Part shown: positions 1 to 10,152 of the stretch, one piece after another
Position numbering within the stretch: the stretch's first letter is position 1
Layout of the letters: every line of letters starts with the position of its first letter
From: Gammaproteobacteria bacterium
GTDB lineage: Bacteria; Pseudomonadota; Gammaproteobacteria; Pseudomonadales; Azotimanducaceae
Length of the DNA stretch: 64,000 nt
Assembly (NCBI GenBank): GCA_002690865.1
Contig: NZGG01000015.1
Location: 42,386-106,385 of the forward strand
Reading direction: 5' to 3'
Program-made: the position numbers and the translations under genes
The notes under the pieces: model-generated
The model's input: the letters and a program-made list of their open reading frames with translations, nothing else
Told to the model about the DNA's origin: nothing
Database searches by the model: none

Positions 1-2
1 TG

Positions 3-626
3 GCGCTACTAACTGCGGCGGATCAAATACTCGAGTCTGAGGAGCCCCTGAGAAGTCATTCGTTACGTAAATCTCTCGCTAGTGATATCTTGATTTTGAA
101 GGCAGTCAAGCAACTTGATACTGAAGGGATCTACTTACGATTGAACGCGCAAATTCATTTGGTGCAAAATTTAGTTCGCCCCGTTCAGGAATTTAAACTT
201 CAGACTGAAAAAAAACGTTCAGATGCTAAAGATATAGATAGTGTTTCAGGCCAAGAACTGAGTTTTGGACAGCGGGTTGCAGCCTTATTTTCGGCTTATG
301 TCGATTTCCGAAGACAGTCTGATGTGATAGCACCAATTTTACCTCCAACCGAAGAGCAGTACTTACGACAAAATTTAGTTTTCAATTTACGGCAAGCGCA
401 GATGGCCTTATTGAGACAGGAAACAGAAGTATTTCAGGCATCACTTAGTGACGCATTACAATGGTTAGATCGATTTTTCCAAACCGAGCATCCAACTACT
501 TTTGCAATGCTTGAGGCTTTGACCGAGTTACGAGAACTTGAATTAGATCAGAATTTACCTGACATTTCTGGATCTGTTCAAGAAGTGCGTAACCTTTCTC
601 GAACTGCAAATAAGTCCCTCCAATGA
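3..626 (+). CDS. hemX: HemX family protein, C-terminal part (5' end outside window)
   Basis: The reading frame is open from base 3 and runs to a TGA at 624-626, giving 207 residues of a protein whose start lies left of the window; TTG at 90 is only an internal codon. The text around residues 4-45 (AALLTAADQ-like helix, SDILILKAVKQLD, EGIYLRLNAQI) matches the conserved helical C-terminal domain of HemX, the membrane-anchored protein of hem operons formerly called uroporphyrinogen III methyltransferase; it lacks the SAM-binding methyltransferase domain and its function is unsettled. The N-terminal transmembrane helix expected for the family would be in the missing part. The stop overlaps the hemY start in an ATGA junction (623-626), so the two are translationally coupled, as in hemCDXY operons. 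Confidence 0.85.
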   Translation, partial: ALLTAADQILESEEPLRSHSLRKSLASDILILKAVKQLDTEGIYLRLNAQIHLVQNLVRPVQEFKLQTEKKRSDAKDIDSVSGQELSFGQRVAALFSAYVDFRRQSDVIAPILPPTEEQYLRQNLVFNLRQAQMALLRQETEVFQASLSDALQWLDRFFQTEHPTTFAMLEALTELRELELDQNLPDISGSVQEVRNLSRTANKSLQ

Positions 627-1774
627 ATCGCTTAGTATTGATGCTTGTCTGTAGTTTACTTGCAGCGTTTATAGGCACGCTGATTGCTAGAGATCCTGGA
701 TATGTTTTAGTTTCATACGGTGAATATCTATTCCAGACGAGTCTATGGATAATGGTGTTACTTATCGGCATATCCTTTATCGGTTTGCATTATTTTCTCC
801 GTTCGTTAAAATTTTTTTTAAGGGGTTCTGCTGATCTAAGAAAGTGGAATTATTCAAGAAAGACTTCTAAGGCAGATGATTACGCACGCGAAGGACTTTT
901 ATTATTTGCTGAGGGGCAATATTCTCGCGCAGAGCAATTCTTATTAAAGGGAATATCTATTCATCCCTATCCTGCATATCTCTATCTCGTTGCTGCAAAA
1001 GCTGCCGAAGGACAGAACAATCCTCAAAAGCGAGAGTTGTTACTTCGCAAAGCTAGAGAGTCTGAGAGCCGATTCACTACTGCAGTAGCAATTACTGCTG
1101 CAGAGATGGCTAATGCGCGTGGTGATTGGAAGGTCTCTTTGAACTACTTAGAAAATATTCCGGATACAGATATTTCACTAGGACTAAAGCGAGACGCGTT
1201 AATGGGTCAGCATGATTGGAAAAGTCTTCAGGCACTTATGCCGAGCTTGCAGGCAAGAAGATTGAACGATGTAGATTTTGAGAAGAGGTTTGCTTTACGT
1301 TATCTTCGCAATAAAACGCTTTCGGATGAATCTCGCAAAGCCCTGATGAAAAAAGTTTCTGCAAGTGTCCGTGAAGATCCGGATATCGTATTGCAATATA
1401 TCTCCTCTTTATCTGAAGAAAAGGTCGCTGAGGTAAGTCTTCGAAAAATTATTAATCGTGGATCTTGGCGATCGGATTATATTCTTGCTTATTCAAATTT
1501 GGGCAGAGAAACTCTTTTGGTGAGATTGAAATTTGCAAATTCCTGGTTAAAAAATCATAGTACAAGCCCCGATTTACAATTAGCTTTGGCAAAAATGTAT
1601 CTTAATGCGGGCGATACTGGAAAGGCTAGGCAGGCGTGCTTCAGCAGTATTCAAATTCGTCCATCAAAAGCGGCTCTTGAGATGATGGCGACTTTCCTGT
1701 CCGACGAGGGTAACTACAAGGAGAGTAATAAATATTTTAAGCGAGCTTTAGACTGGAGTGCTCTATCGAGGTAA
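623..1774 (+). CDS. hemY: HemY family inner-membrane TPR protein
   Basis: 383 residues, close to the usual length of about 400. The N-terminal HemY_N domain has two membrane segments (about residues 3-22 and 40-60) flanking the family's DPGYVLVSYG stretch, then a basic loop and a helical TPR-like region (about residues 88-380) that would lie in the periplasm. HemY is a conserved partner of haem-biosynthesis operons in gammaproteobacteria; its biochemical role is unresolved and it is not the Gram-positive coproporphyrinogen oxidase also called HemY. It starts inside the hemX stop codon. Its 3' end overlaps the convergent fre gene by 12 bases. Confidence 0.88.
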   Translation: MNRLVLMLVCSLLAAFIGTLIARDPGYVLVSYGEYLFQTSLWIMVLLIGISFIGLHYFLRSLKFFLRGSADLRKWNYSRKTSKADDYAREGLLLFAEGQYSRAEQFLLKGISIHPYPAYLYLVAAKAAEGQNNPQKRELLLRKARESESRFTTAVAITAAEMANARGDWKVSLNYLENIPDTDISLGLKRDALMGQHDWKSLQALMPSLQARRLNDVDFEKRFALRYLRNKTLSDESRKALMKKVSASVREDPDIVLQYISSLSEEKVAEVSLRKIINRGSWRSDYILAYSNLGRETLLVRLKFANSWLKNHSTSPDLQLALAKMYLNAGDTGKARQACFSSIQIRPSKAALEMMATFLSDEGNYKESNKYFKRALDWSALSR

Positions 1775-2479
1775 ATACGAGAACATGTCAGAAAATATAT
1801 TATGCTCTCTCATTCCATGTGCTTTGAAAGCATCGCGTGTGGCATAGACCATATCTGGTCCACCACTGACATAGATGATTAGATTTTGTAAAGTTTTGAA
1901 ATCCTGTAGCACGGCATTACTAACAAGTCCGGTTCTTCCTTGCCAGTGTGGCGACGTTTCTGGCTTACTAATAACGGGAATATATCTAAAATGTTTATTT
2001 TGTCGTTCCCAAGTTTTCCACAGTTCGTCCAAATAAAGATCAGAGTCACTTAAAACGCCCCAATATAAAAATACATCGCCCACATGGCCAATATGCATCA
2101 GATATTCAAAAATACTCTTCATTTGAGTGACCCCAGTACTCGCAGCGATAAGAAGTAGCGAATGTTTCGGAGGCTTCTCGATGTAGCATTTCCCTATAGG
2201 GGCCTCTATGCAGATTTTCTGGGAACTGTTGATTAGTTTTTCAATCTCAAGAGAGCCTCTCGATTGAGGGGTCGGTCGAATATGAAGCTCTAGTGACTTG
2301 GTTTCGTGGGGAGAGCTCGCTATAGAAAAAGGGCATCGATTATCGGGCAATATAATTTCTAGATACTGACCCGCTTTGAAATTGAGTTTTTCCCCTTCTG
2401 GTAAGTCTAGGATAACTTTCCTTGTATCTTTATTAAGGTAAGTTACAGAAGAGGTATCGCAATAAAGCCTTTTGGGCAT
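1763..2479 (-). CDS. fre: NAD(P)H-flavin reductase (Fre/LuxG-like)
   Basis: 238 residues with the ferredoxin-reductase fold: FAD domain in the first 100 residues (KAGQYLEI at 35-42), NAD(P)-binding domain from about 107 (ASTGVT at 113-118 in place of the usual GGTG), and an aromatic C-terminal tail. It resembles E. coli Fre, which reduces free flavins with NAD(P)H. The flavin motif usually written RPFS reads CPFS (49-52) with an Arg just before it, so flavin binding may differ. It starts 8 bases after the rho stop, suggesting co-transcription from trxA or rho. In Pseudomonas-type loci ubiD lies between rho and this reductase; here it is missing. A role in flavin or FMN supply for UbiD-type enzymes is inference. 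Confidence 0.8.
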   Translation of the reverse strand: MPKRLYCDTSSVTYLNKDTRKVILDLPEGEKLNFKAGQYLEIILPDNRCPFSIASSPHETKSLELHIRPTPQSRGSLEIEKLINSSQKICIEAPIGKCYIEKPPKHSLLLIAASTGVTQMKSIFEYLMHIGHVGDVFLYWGVLSDSDLYLDELWKTWERQNKHFRYIPVISKPETSPHWQGRTGLVSNAVLQDFKTLQNLIIYVSGGPDMVYATRDAFKAHGMREHNIFSDMFSYLPR

Positions 2480-2487
2480 CTCCTCGA

Positions 2488-3747
2488 TTAGTTCCTTTTC
2501 ATTGAAGAGAAAAATTCCTCATTAGTTTTACTTTTACGCAACTTATCCAAAAGGAATTCGATAGCGGCAAGATCGTCCATTTCATGCAGGATCTTCCTTA
2601 AGATCCATACTTTCTGTAGTTGTTCATCCGTCATAAGCAGGTCTTCTTTTCGTGTTCCTGACCGCCTTATATTGATAGCCGGATATACACGTTTCTCTGC
2701 AATTTTTCTTTCTAAGTGTAATTCTAAGTTACCTGTACCTTTAAATTCCTCGTAGATAACTTCATCCATCTTAGACCCAGTATCAATTAAACAGGTTGCT
2801 ATGATAGTGAGGCTAGCACCTTCTTCCAAATTTCTTGCTGCACCGAAAAACCGTTTAGGTCTCTCTAGCGCATGCGCATCCACTCCACCAGTTAGAACCT
2901 TACCGGATGCAGGGATAACGGTGTTATAGGCTCTCGCGAGACGGGTTATCGAATCAAGTAGTATGATTACGTCTGTTTTATGCTCCACGAGACGTTTGGC
3001 TTTTTCGATAACCATCTCTGCGACCTGCACGTGACGCGATGGAGGCTCGTCAAATGTGCTCGCGACTACTTCGCCTCTCACTAATCTTTGCATTTCAGTT
3101 ACTTCTTCGGGCCGCTCATCAATAAGTAAAACAATAAGGTGGCATTCTGGATTATTTCTCATTATTGATTGAGCGACATTTTGTAAAATGAGTGTTTTAC
3201 CAGCTTTAGGAGGAGATACAATGAGGCCTCTTTGTCCTTTCCCTATCGGTGCTGTTAGATCAATTATGCGTGCGGTGAGATCTTCTGTTGAACCATTGCC
3301 AGCCTCTAGGCAAAGCGGGATGTCTGGATGGAGGGGAGTTAGATTCTCGAAAAGAATTTTATTTTTTGATTCGTTGGGATCAGCAAAGTTTATCTTATCC
3401 ACTTTTAACAGTGCGAAGTAACGTTCAGAATCCTTGGGTGGTCTAATCTTTCCAGACACGGTGTCACCGGTTCTCAGATTGAATCGTCTAATTTGGCTAG
3501 GTGAAACGTAGATGTCATCTGGGCCAGCAAGATAAGAACTATCAGGTGATCTTAGAAATCCAAAACCATCTTGAAGGATCTCTAGAGTGCCATCGCCAAA
3601 GATTGGTTCTCCACTTTTTGCATGTTTTCTAAGGACGTTTGCGATGATTTCCTGTTTGCGAGACCGCCCGAGATTATCCATACCCATTTCATGGGCTATT
3701 TGTAGTAATTCAGGTATAGGTTTGGTTTTCAGATCTGTTAAGTTCAT
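2488..3747 (-). CDS. rho: Transcription termination factor Rho
   Basis: 419 residues, the same length as E. coli Rho and nearly collinear with it. The N-terminal helical domain (1-47) is followed by the cold-shock-like primary RNA-binding domain (about 50-118, containing [16 protein letters not shown]), then the RecA-type ATPase with the Walker A motif PPKAGKT (179-185), [15 protein letters not shown], and the secondary-site Q and R loops. It acts as a hexameric RNA helicase that ends transcription. A 219-base leader separates it from trxA upstream on the same strand. It contains a 15-base near-perfect palindrome (3842-3856) whose role is unknown; rho genes are commonly autoregulated in the leader. 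Confidence 0.98.
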   Translation of the reverse strand: MNLTDLKTKPIPELLQIAHEMGMDNLGRSRKQEIIANVLRKHAKSGEPIFGDGTLEILQDGFGFLRSPDSSYLAGPDDIYVSPSQIRRFNLRTGDTVSGKIRPPKDSERYFALLKVDKINFADPNESKNKILFENLTPLHPDIPLCLEAGNGSTEDLTARIIDLTAPIGKGQRGLIVSPPKAGKTLILQNVAQSIMRNNPECHLIVLLIDERPEEVTEMQRLVRGEVVASTFDEPPSRHVQVAEMVIEKAKRLVEHKTDVIILLDSITRLARAYNTVIPASGKVLTGGVDAHALERPKRFFGAARNLEEGASLTIIATCLIDTGSKMDEVIYEEFKGTGNLELHLERKIAEKRVYPAINIRRSGTRKEDLLMTDEQLQKVWILRKILHEMDDLAAIEFLLDKLRKSKTNEEFFSSMKRN

Positions 3748-3966
3748 TTTTACATTTTTGAGTTTAGTGAGAGATCTACGCGACTGCGTAAGATTGTTTG
3801 TTGTTTAGAATTTTTGAATTTATTTAGAGCTACTTTTAGACAAGTTCGGCGAACTTATTTTTTTTGTATTTAAGACAAGTGAGCGAAGCGCGTAAAATGC
3901 TTTGTTTTGAAAGCCTTGTCAACCTTTTTTTCGGCTACCATCTTTTTAATTATACTATCTATCTTG

Positions 3967-4290
3967 CTAAATATTACTGTCTAGGAAAGCTGTCAGCTGT
4001 GATTTTGACAAAGCTCCCACTTTAGTCGCCTCAACCGCGCCATTCTTAAATAACATCAACGTTGGTATACCTCGAATTCCATATTTTGGAGGGGTATCTG
4101 AATTTTCATCGATGTCCAGCTTACAAACTTTCATCTTGCCCTTGTATTCAGAAGCTATTTCTTCTAACACCGGTGCTATAACCTTGCACGGTCCGCACCA
4201 TTCCGCCCAATAGTCTACTAAAACCGGGAGGTCTGCATTTAGGACTTCATTCTCAAACGTACCATCAGAGATATGGCTAATTTCTGACAT
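3967..4290 (-). CDS. trxA: Thioredoxin 1
   Basis: 107 residues, the standard thioredoxin length. The active site WCGPCK is at 31-36, the buried Asp is in VDYW, and the cis-proline loop reads RGIPTLMLF. It is the general cytoplasmic disulfide reductant, recharged by thioredoxin reductase. The sequence upstream of the ATG gives a GGAG ribosome site at good spacing. It sits between hemB and rho, the trxA-rho neighbourhood conserved in gammaproteobacteria; 84 bases separate it from hemB. Confidence 0.97.
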   Translation of the reverse strand: MSEISHISDGTFENEVLNADLPVLVDYWAEWCGPCKVIAPVLEEIASEYKGKMKVCKLDIDENSDTPPKYGIRGIPTLMLFKNGAVEATKVGALSKSQLTAFLDSNI

Positions 4291-4374
4291 TTTTTCTCCA
4301 TAAAACTAAGCTATCACGAAGTCTATATCCTAAGCTGCTATTCATTTTTTAACAATCCTAATTTACAAAAGTCT

Positions 4375-5388
<1,014 letters not shown>

Positions 5389-5398
5389 TTAAGAAGGC

Positions 5399-5896
5399 CT
5401 AGTCCGGCCTCGGCTGCAGCAATTGAGTTATGTTAAGAAGAATTAGACCAATAAAACCAATGAGCGTCCAGCCAGGTATGCTTATTCCTAGAAAAGTCCA
5501 GACAACTTCAGCACATGAACCATCTCCTTCCAAAATCATCTTGAGAACTTCTATCGGAGTAAATATATCGATTAAGTACTCGAGACCTGGACCACAAGCA
5601 GGAGCTTGGTCTTCAGGTAGGCTTTGAAGCCATAGATGCCTGACACCCAACACGCTACCAATTCCCGATAGGACTATACCAATGAGCCCGAAAATTCGTA
5701 TACCCCTGACTTGTGGTTTAACTAGAAAAGCGATGAGCGAAACTAAGCCCGTTGCCAAAATTAGAATTCTCTGCAGTATGCAAAGGGGGCAAGGCTCAAG
5801 ACCCATAGAGTACTCCATATAGAGCGCTACTAAGATAAGACCAAGACAGCCTAAAAATATTATTGCATTTATGCTGCGAGAGTTTGGTGCTTTCAT
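5399..5896 (-). CDS. dsbB: Disulfide bond formation protein DsbB
   Basis: I chose the ATG at 5896 (165 residues); an upstream in-frame start at 5950 would overlap acpH by 41 bases and adds no family sequence. Four membrane helices are visible (about 10-27, 42-59, 67-85, 142-160). The first periplasmic cysteine pair is CPLC (36-39) and the second pair is C101 and C128, the arrangement that passes electrons from DsbA to ubiquinone. R43 of the CILQR stretch, part of the quinone site, is present. In Pseudomonas a dsbB paralogue also lies near hem genes, which fits this context. Confidence 0.93.
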   Translation of the reverse strand: MKAPNSRSINAIIFLGCLGLILVALYMEYSMGLEPCPLCILQRILILATGLVSLIAFLVKPQVRGIRIFGLIGIVLSGIGSVLGVRHLWLQSLPEDQAPACGPGLEYLIDIFTPIEVLKMILEGDGSCAEVVWTFLGISIPGWTLIGFIGLILLNITQLLQPRPD

Positions 5897-5909
5897 AACT
5901 AGTGTACCT

Positions 5910-6506
5910 TTAATTTGGATGGTAATGTTCCTGAATCCAAGAGTCGGCAAAATCCTGTAGTTCCGGGAAAAAAAGGAGGAAATCCCTTTCTAATTCTAAC
6001 TTAAATATCTCAAACTGAGAGTAACCCGAGGTTAGAGGATTTTCCCTTTTTAATTTCTTTGAAAGGTAAGTCAGAGATCTTCTGATGAATGCCGCATCAA
6101 CGTATTTTTCCATCAATCTTTTTTTTCTCATTCGTTCTATTTGTTCTCTTACTGGACTTAGTTGGATCTCTGTATGACAAATGACCTCGTCCATCGTATC
6201 GCGACAGAAAACCTGTAATGAGCGCCTATCAAAATAACTCCAGTTAAGCGCTAGGAAATGATCGAATACGATATCAGTGATTATGCCCCCATATCGGCGA
6301 TACTTCGGATGGAACCTTGCGTGACTAGCTTGAACTAAAGGATGAGAATCGGTGTACGCATCGATCACACGATGCAAACGAATTCCCGATTCGATCTCCT
6401 TTCCGAATTGTCCGACTAATTTACCTTTGACATGATCGGCTAGTATATTTCCGACGAGTAATTTCGGACGCCCACCAGCGAGTTTAAAGTGCGCTAGGTA
6501 GTTCAC
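5910..6506 (-). CDS. acpH: Acyl carrier protein phosphodiesterase (AcpH, DUF479)
   Basis: 198 residues, matching the DUF479 family (E. coli AcpH is 193). The N-terminus MNYLAHFKLA, the GNILADHVKG segment with the probable metal-binding Asp24, the LHRVIDAYTD stretch and DIVFDHFLALNW are family landmarks of this HD-like hydrolase, which removes 4'-phosphopantetheine from holo-ACP. Its ATG overlaps the gshA stop by 4 bases, so it is probably translated by coupling from gshA. Confidence 0.88.
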   Translation of the reverse strand: MNYLAHFKLAGGRPKLLVGNILADHVKGKLVGQFGKEIESGIRLHRVIDAYTDSHPLVQASHARFHPKYRRYGGIITDIVFDHFLALNWSYFDRRSLQVFCRDTMDEVICHTEIQLSPVREQIERMRKKRLMEKYVDAAFIRRSLTYLSKKLKRENPLTSGYSQFEIFKLELERDFLLFFPELQDFADSWIQEHYHPN

Positions 6507-8074
6507 ATGTTTCCTATTAGTGATTGATAGATGGATTTATACTCATCCTGTACTTCAAAAAGATAATCTGAAAACATTTTTTGCTCCAGTGCGTCTTGTT
6601 TTCTTTGATTTGCAAATGATGTTTCTGCCAGATTAGAAAAAAATTTAAAATCATATTTTTCGAGTGGTGTTCTTAAAAACGTTGCTCGATGACTGAGGCT
6701 CTGTTTAATCGCGAATTCCTGGAATGACTGGTGATCTAAATCCTTCAATAATAGTGAGCTAGGGGTTAAACCAGGGTCTTCAATCTTTGCCTTTTGTTTT
6801 GCAATCGATGAGGAGTAGGAATTACCACCATTCACTTGATCTAGTAAAAGACTACTATCCTCAAGTTGTTCTAGGATTAGTCTCCCCCATTCTCTAACGG
6901 AACGTTTTACCCCCATATCATCCAATTTAAGGTCACTACTGCGCCCTCCGTTTGCAACAGATTCCATATTCAAATCGATAGATGTAGTTAGGTGTTTATC
7001 GTGCTTTGGGCTTGGAGTTATCAAACAATGCAATAACAGGATATCCAAGAAATTAATGGTCTCTTCACTTATTCCCAGTGGTTCATAGGGATCAATATCT
7101 AAAAGTCTTACCTCAATATACTCAACTCCATCTTGTTGTAGAGCGGATAGGGAATTGAGTCCTTGCCGAGGTATACGTTTTGCCCGAACAGAACTATAAA
7201 ACTCAGCCTCAGATTGCAGTATATTATTATTAATTTGGGCTAAATTGCTGACGTCTAGTTCTCCATAGCCTTGGTAATTGGTGCATATCGCCTCCGCGAG
7301 GCAGAAGAGGTATTCTTGAAGTGAGTTATAGGAAATATTGAGGAGGCTGGATTGAGTTGCGCTTTTATAGCCCAGATTGCCGTTACGTAAGGACGTCGCA
7401 TTGGATTGATACCAAGTTGAACTGTCTAATTTAGATAGCTCTTGTTGCGTTTCTTGTAGAAATGATTCGGATACTACTGGAGAGGCTCCAAAGAGATAAG
7501 TTGGCAACCATGATAGTCGTTGGAAATTCCGTAATAAATCAAAATAACGTGAGGTGCGAAATTCCTTTATCCCTAGTGACGAGTGTTCTTCGTTCTTAAG
7601 TGCTTTCCAGAAACTATCTTTGAAGGAAAAATTGTAATGAATTGCACAGATTGTCTGCATAGTTCGTCCATAGCGAGATGCTAGGCCTCGTCGATACGTC
7701 TCTTTAAGCTGTGCTAAATTCGATTGCCCGTAGCGAGCAATTGGTATTTCCTGATCGCTAGGTAATGCGCATGGCATACTTGCGGGCCATAAGATTTCAT
7801 TTTCTAAAGATGAGTAAATAAATCGATGGATTTTGTAGAGTTCACTTAGTGCCTCTGCAGAACTTTCGCAAACTGGTGTAATCAATTCTAGCTGTGATTC
7901 CGCGAAATCGGTAGTAATTCTGGGATTAAATAGTTTGGATCCGAGAAATCTGGGATGGTTCGATTGTGCGAGCCATCCCTGCGGTGTGGTGCGGAGGGTT
8001 TCTCGTTCAAGGCCACAATTGAACTGCAAAAGACTGCTATCTTTGCGAGAAATAGTATTAAGTATGTTAGCCAT
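6503..8074 (-). CDS. gshA: Glutamate-cysteine ligase (gamma-glutamylcysteine synthetase)
   Basis: 523 residues, the length of the E. coli-type class 1 ligase (518). It catalyses the ATP-dependent first step of glutathione synthesis. Family landmarks include GLERETLR near the N-terminus, the THPRFLGS-like segment (NHPRFLGSKL), ITTDFAESQLELITP, and EVRLLDIDPYEPLG in the middle. The ATG has no clear Shine-Dalgarno sequence and lies 9 bases after the hslR stop, so translation probably depends on coupling. gshB is not in this window. Confidence 0.95.
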   Translation of the reverse strand: MANILNTISRKDSSLLQFNCGLERETLRTTPQGWLAQSNHPRFLGSKLFNPRITTDFAESQLELITPVCESSAEALSELYKIHRFIYSSLENEILWPASMPCALPSDQEIPIARYGQSNLAQLKETYRRGLASRYGRTMQTICAIHYNFSFKDSFWKALKNEEHSSLGIKEFRTSRYFDLLRNFQRLSWLPTYLFGASPVVSESFLQETQQELSKLDSSTWYQSNATSLRNGNLGYKSATQSSLLNISYNSLQEYLFCLAEAICTNYQGYGELDVSNLAQINNNILQSEAEFYSSVRAKRIPRQGLNSLSALQQDGVEYIEVRLLDIDPYEPLGISEETINFLDILLLHCLITPSPKHDKHLTTSIDLNMESVANGGRSSDLKLDDMGVKRSVREWGRLILEQLEDSSLLLDQVNGGNSYSSSIAKQKAKIEDPGLTPSSLLLKDLDHQSFQEFAIKQSLSHRATFLRTPLEKYDFKFFSNLAETSFANQRKQDALEQKMFSDYLFEVQDEYKSIYQSLIGNM

Positions 8075-8083
8075 ATTTATTTT

Positions 8084-8464
8084 TTAATATAGGTTCCGTT
8101 CACGGAATTTATGCAGAAGTCGGCGGTCCCGTTTACTGGGACTGGTTTGAGTTATCAAAACCCCAGCTGCTTTCCTTTTGAGCGCCGCTAACTTGCGATT
8201 TTCAATACTCTCTTGCGTCTCTCTGTATAACTGATCAGCAATGGACGCGTTGCCTCTTTTATTCGAAAGGTCTGTAACTACGATCTGTTTTTCCTCCAAG
8301 CCTTGCCGGATGGTTAGTTCGTCATTAACCTTCAGTTGTTTGCTCGGCTTGCAACGGAAGCCATTAACATTCACTTTGCCTCCACTAATAGCTTCTTTTG
8401 CTTTTGCGCGACTTTTGAAGAATCGCGCTGCCCACAGCCAGGTGTCGATGCGAACCGTTACCAA
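8084..8464 (-). CDS. hslR: Heat shock protein 15, S4-domain ribosome-recycling factor
   Basis: 126 residues with an N-terminal S4 RNA-binding domain (about 3-55: VRIDTWLWAARFFKSRAKA, GGKVNVNG) and a basic C-terminal tail. Hsp15 binds 50S subunits that carry a blocked nascent chain. E. coli has the same yrfG-hslR order, which supports the assignment. The start overlaps the yrfG stop by 7 bases. Confidence 0.92.
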   Translation of the reverse strand: MVTVRIDTWLWAARFFKSRAKAKEAISGGKVNVNGFRCKPSKQLKVNDELTIRQGLEEKQIVVTDLSNKRGNASIADQLYRETQESIENRKLAALKRKAAGVLITQTSPSKRDRRLLHKFRERNLY

Positions 8465-9129
8465 TATGATACCTCGGAACTTAATGTGCTGAGGTCCTCT
8501 ATAGCAGAAAATTCACCAGTGGCTTGAATTCCTCGAGATGAATCTGGTTTGGTAATACTCAATTGATAGGTAATCCCCGATTCTTTTGCTGCTTTTAGGC
8601 AACTGATATTGTCGTCGATGACCAGAGTTCGAGATACGTCAAGATTTCGATTTGTGATAACCATTGCCCAAAATTCTCGCCTCTCTTTTGGCAGGCCATA
8701 GGCGTGACTACTGATAAAATCGGGAACCCAATGATTTAGCCGCGTAAGTGTATTTTTTAGTTTGACCACATTAGGATGCGCATTTGTTACAACAATTGCG
8801 TTGATTGACGTTTTGGCGAGGCCCCTAAGGAACTTTAAAGAACCATCTCGGTATCGGATAAGGTGACTCAGCTCTTTTTTTAGCGAGATGATGTCTATGC
8901 TAAATTTCTTTGACCAATGGTCAGTACAGTACCAATTGAGAGTGCCGTATTCTTTGGCAAGTTCATTATCTATATAGGTTTTAGCTTTTTTCAATGGCAC
9001 AAGATTTATTTCTGAGTATCTTTGATGAAGATAATAATTCCAGAAATAATTATCATAATGTAGGTCCAAAAGTGTTCCATCCATGTCAAGTAGAAGATAA
9101 GAGATGTTAGAAAGATTCGGCGTTTGCAT
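8458..9129 (-). CDS. yrfG: HAD-family GMP/IMP nucleotidase (YrfG-like)
   Basis: 223 residues. HAD motif I is DMDGT (15-19) followed by LLDLHYDNYFW, a signature of the YrfG branch; motif II is VVTNAHP, and motif III/IV is VIDDNISCL. E. coli YrfG dephosphorylates purine mononucleotides; exact substrate here is inferred from family. It is the first gene of the leftward run and is divergent from cysQ across about 110 bases, which must hold both promoters. Confidence 0.85.
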   Translation of the reverse strand: MQTPNLSNISYLLLDMDGTLLDLHYDNYFWNYYLHQRYSEINLVPLKKAKTYIDNELAKEYGTLNWYCTDHWSKKFSIDIISLKKELSHLIRYRDGSLKFLRGLAKTSINAIVVTNAHPNVVKLKNTLTRLNHWVPDFISSHAYGLPKERREFWAMVITNRNLDVSRTLVIDDNISCLKAAKESGITYQLSITKPDSSRGIQATGEFSAIEDLSTLSSEVSYW

Positions 9130-9237
9130 CAGAGGGTACCCTAGGCTACTCTCATCTTACCACTAATACTGACTGTGATATGTTGCTCTATTTTACTTTT
9201 TTAGTGCCTCTTTACGTCTATTTGCTTGGATTTAGGA

Positions 9238-10062
9238 ATGGCTGATCTGCTCAACTCAATGATTAATATTGCTCGCGAAGCTGGCGAAGTCATTCTTGCA
9301 ATCTATCGAGAAGATGACGTCGGTCTGGAGTTTAAGGCTGATAAGTCTCCTTTGACGAGGGCAGACTTGGCTGCGAATAATATTATATTTGATGGCTTGA
9401 AGGATATAGCTCCAACAATTCCCATTCTATCTGAGGAGGGCCCGCTTGTTGGATATTCGAATCGATGCCAATGGGATGAGTACTTCCTAGTTGATCCTTT
9501 GGATGGTACTAAAGAGTTTATCAACCGTAACGGAGAGTTTACCGTTAACATAGCTCTTATCAGAGAGGGTTGTCCGGTACTTGGTGTTGTATTTGTTCCT
9601 GTTGAGAATGTGGTTTTCAGCGGAACTCAAATTGACATACCCAAAGCATTTGTATCACGCAAAAACCAAGTTAGGGAAATTAAGACGCGTCCTATCGAGT
9701 TAGACAAAGTTTTAACCGTTTTAACGAGTAGGAGGCATGGTAGAAAAGCTGATTCTAATTTCCTTATAAACCTAAATAAGCATTTTGCCGCAATTGAAAC
9801 AAAGGCTATCGGCAGTTCTTTAAAGTTTTGTATAGTGGCAGAAGGTCAAGCTGACATTTATCCCAGGTTGGCGCCTACGTCAGAATGGGACACGGCTGCC
9901 GCGCAAGCTATTGTTGAATCAGCCGGAGGCGCCGTTCTAGGTCCTTCTCTACACCCGTTACGTTACAACACTAAAAGCGATATGCTGAATCCAAATTTTA
10001 TTGTCATAGGTGATAAAAACTTCCCATTTTCAGAGGTGCTAAGAGACTTTCCTCTAACATGA
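9238..10062 (+). CDS. cysQ: 3'(2'),5'-bisphosphate nucleotidase CysQ
   Basis: I chose ATG at 9238 (274 residues) because the family begins near MADLLN; a TTG at 9226 would add four residues. The inositol-monophosphatase-fold metal motifs are EE at 66-67 and DPLDGTKEF at 86-94, with the second metal Asp in the WDTAAA segment near residue 222. CysQ degrades 3'-phosphoadenosine 5'-phosphate, the by-product of sulfate assimilation. In related genomes nudE lies beside it; it is not here. A hairpin with an AT-rich tail follows the stop. Confidence 0.93.
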   Translation: MADLLNSMINIAREAGEVILAIYREDDVGLEFKADKSPLTRADLAANNIIFDGLKDIAPTIPILSEEGPLVGYSNRCQWDEYFLVDPLDGTKEFINRNGEFTVNIALIREGCPVLGVVFVPVENVVFSGTQIDIPKAFVSRKNQVREIKTRPIELDKVLTVLTSRRHGRKADSNFLINLNKHFAAIETKAIGSSLKFCIVAEGQADIYPRLAPTSEWDTAAAQAIVESAGGAVLGPSLHPLRYNTKSDMLNPNFIVIGDKNFPFSEVLRDFPLT

Positions 10063-10097
10063 AATCATCACTACTCGTTACATTGTAAATATCAAAA

Positions 10098-10134
10098 TTA
10101 CATAAACCCCTCGTTTTGAGGTTATGTAAATTTT
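10098..10134 (+). terminator. Probable terminator after cysQ
   Basis: TTACATAA (10098-10105) pairs with TTATGTAA (10122-10129) and CCTC (10109-10112) pairs with GAGG (10118-10121), with a 3-base bulge on the left and a short loop. A TTTT run follows at 10131-10134. It is 36 bases after the cysQ stop. Confidence 0.6.
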
Positions 10135-10152
10135 AAAAATGGAGATGTTTGG

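Noticed and set aside
3188..3421. Antisense frames within rho, hemB, SSS, TPP and other large genes
   Set aside because: They are shadows of clear genes in other frames, with no family match or ribosome site.
3894..3922. TTGACA on the minus strand in the rho leader as a promoter
   Set aside because: The -35 is exact but the best -10 (CATTTT or ATTTTA) is poor, so I do not call a promoter.
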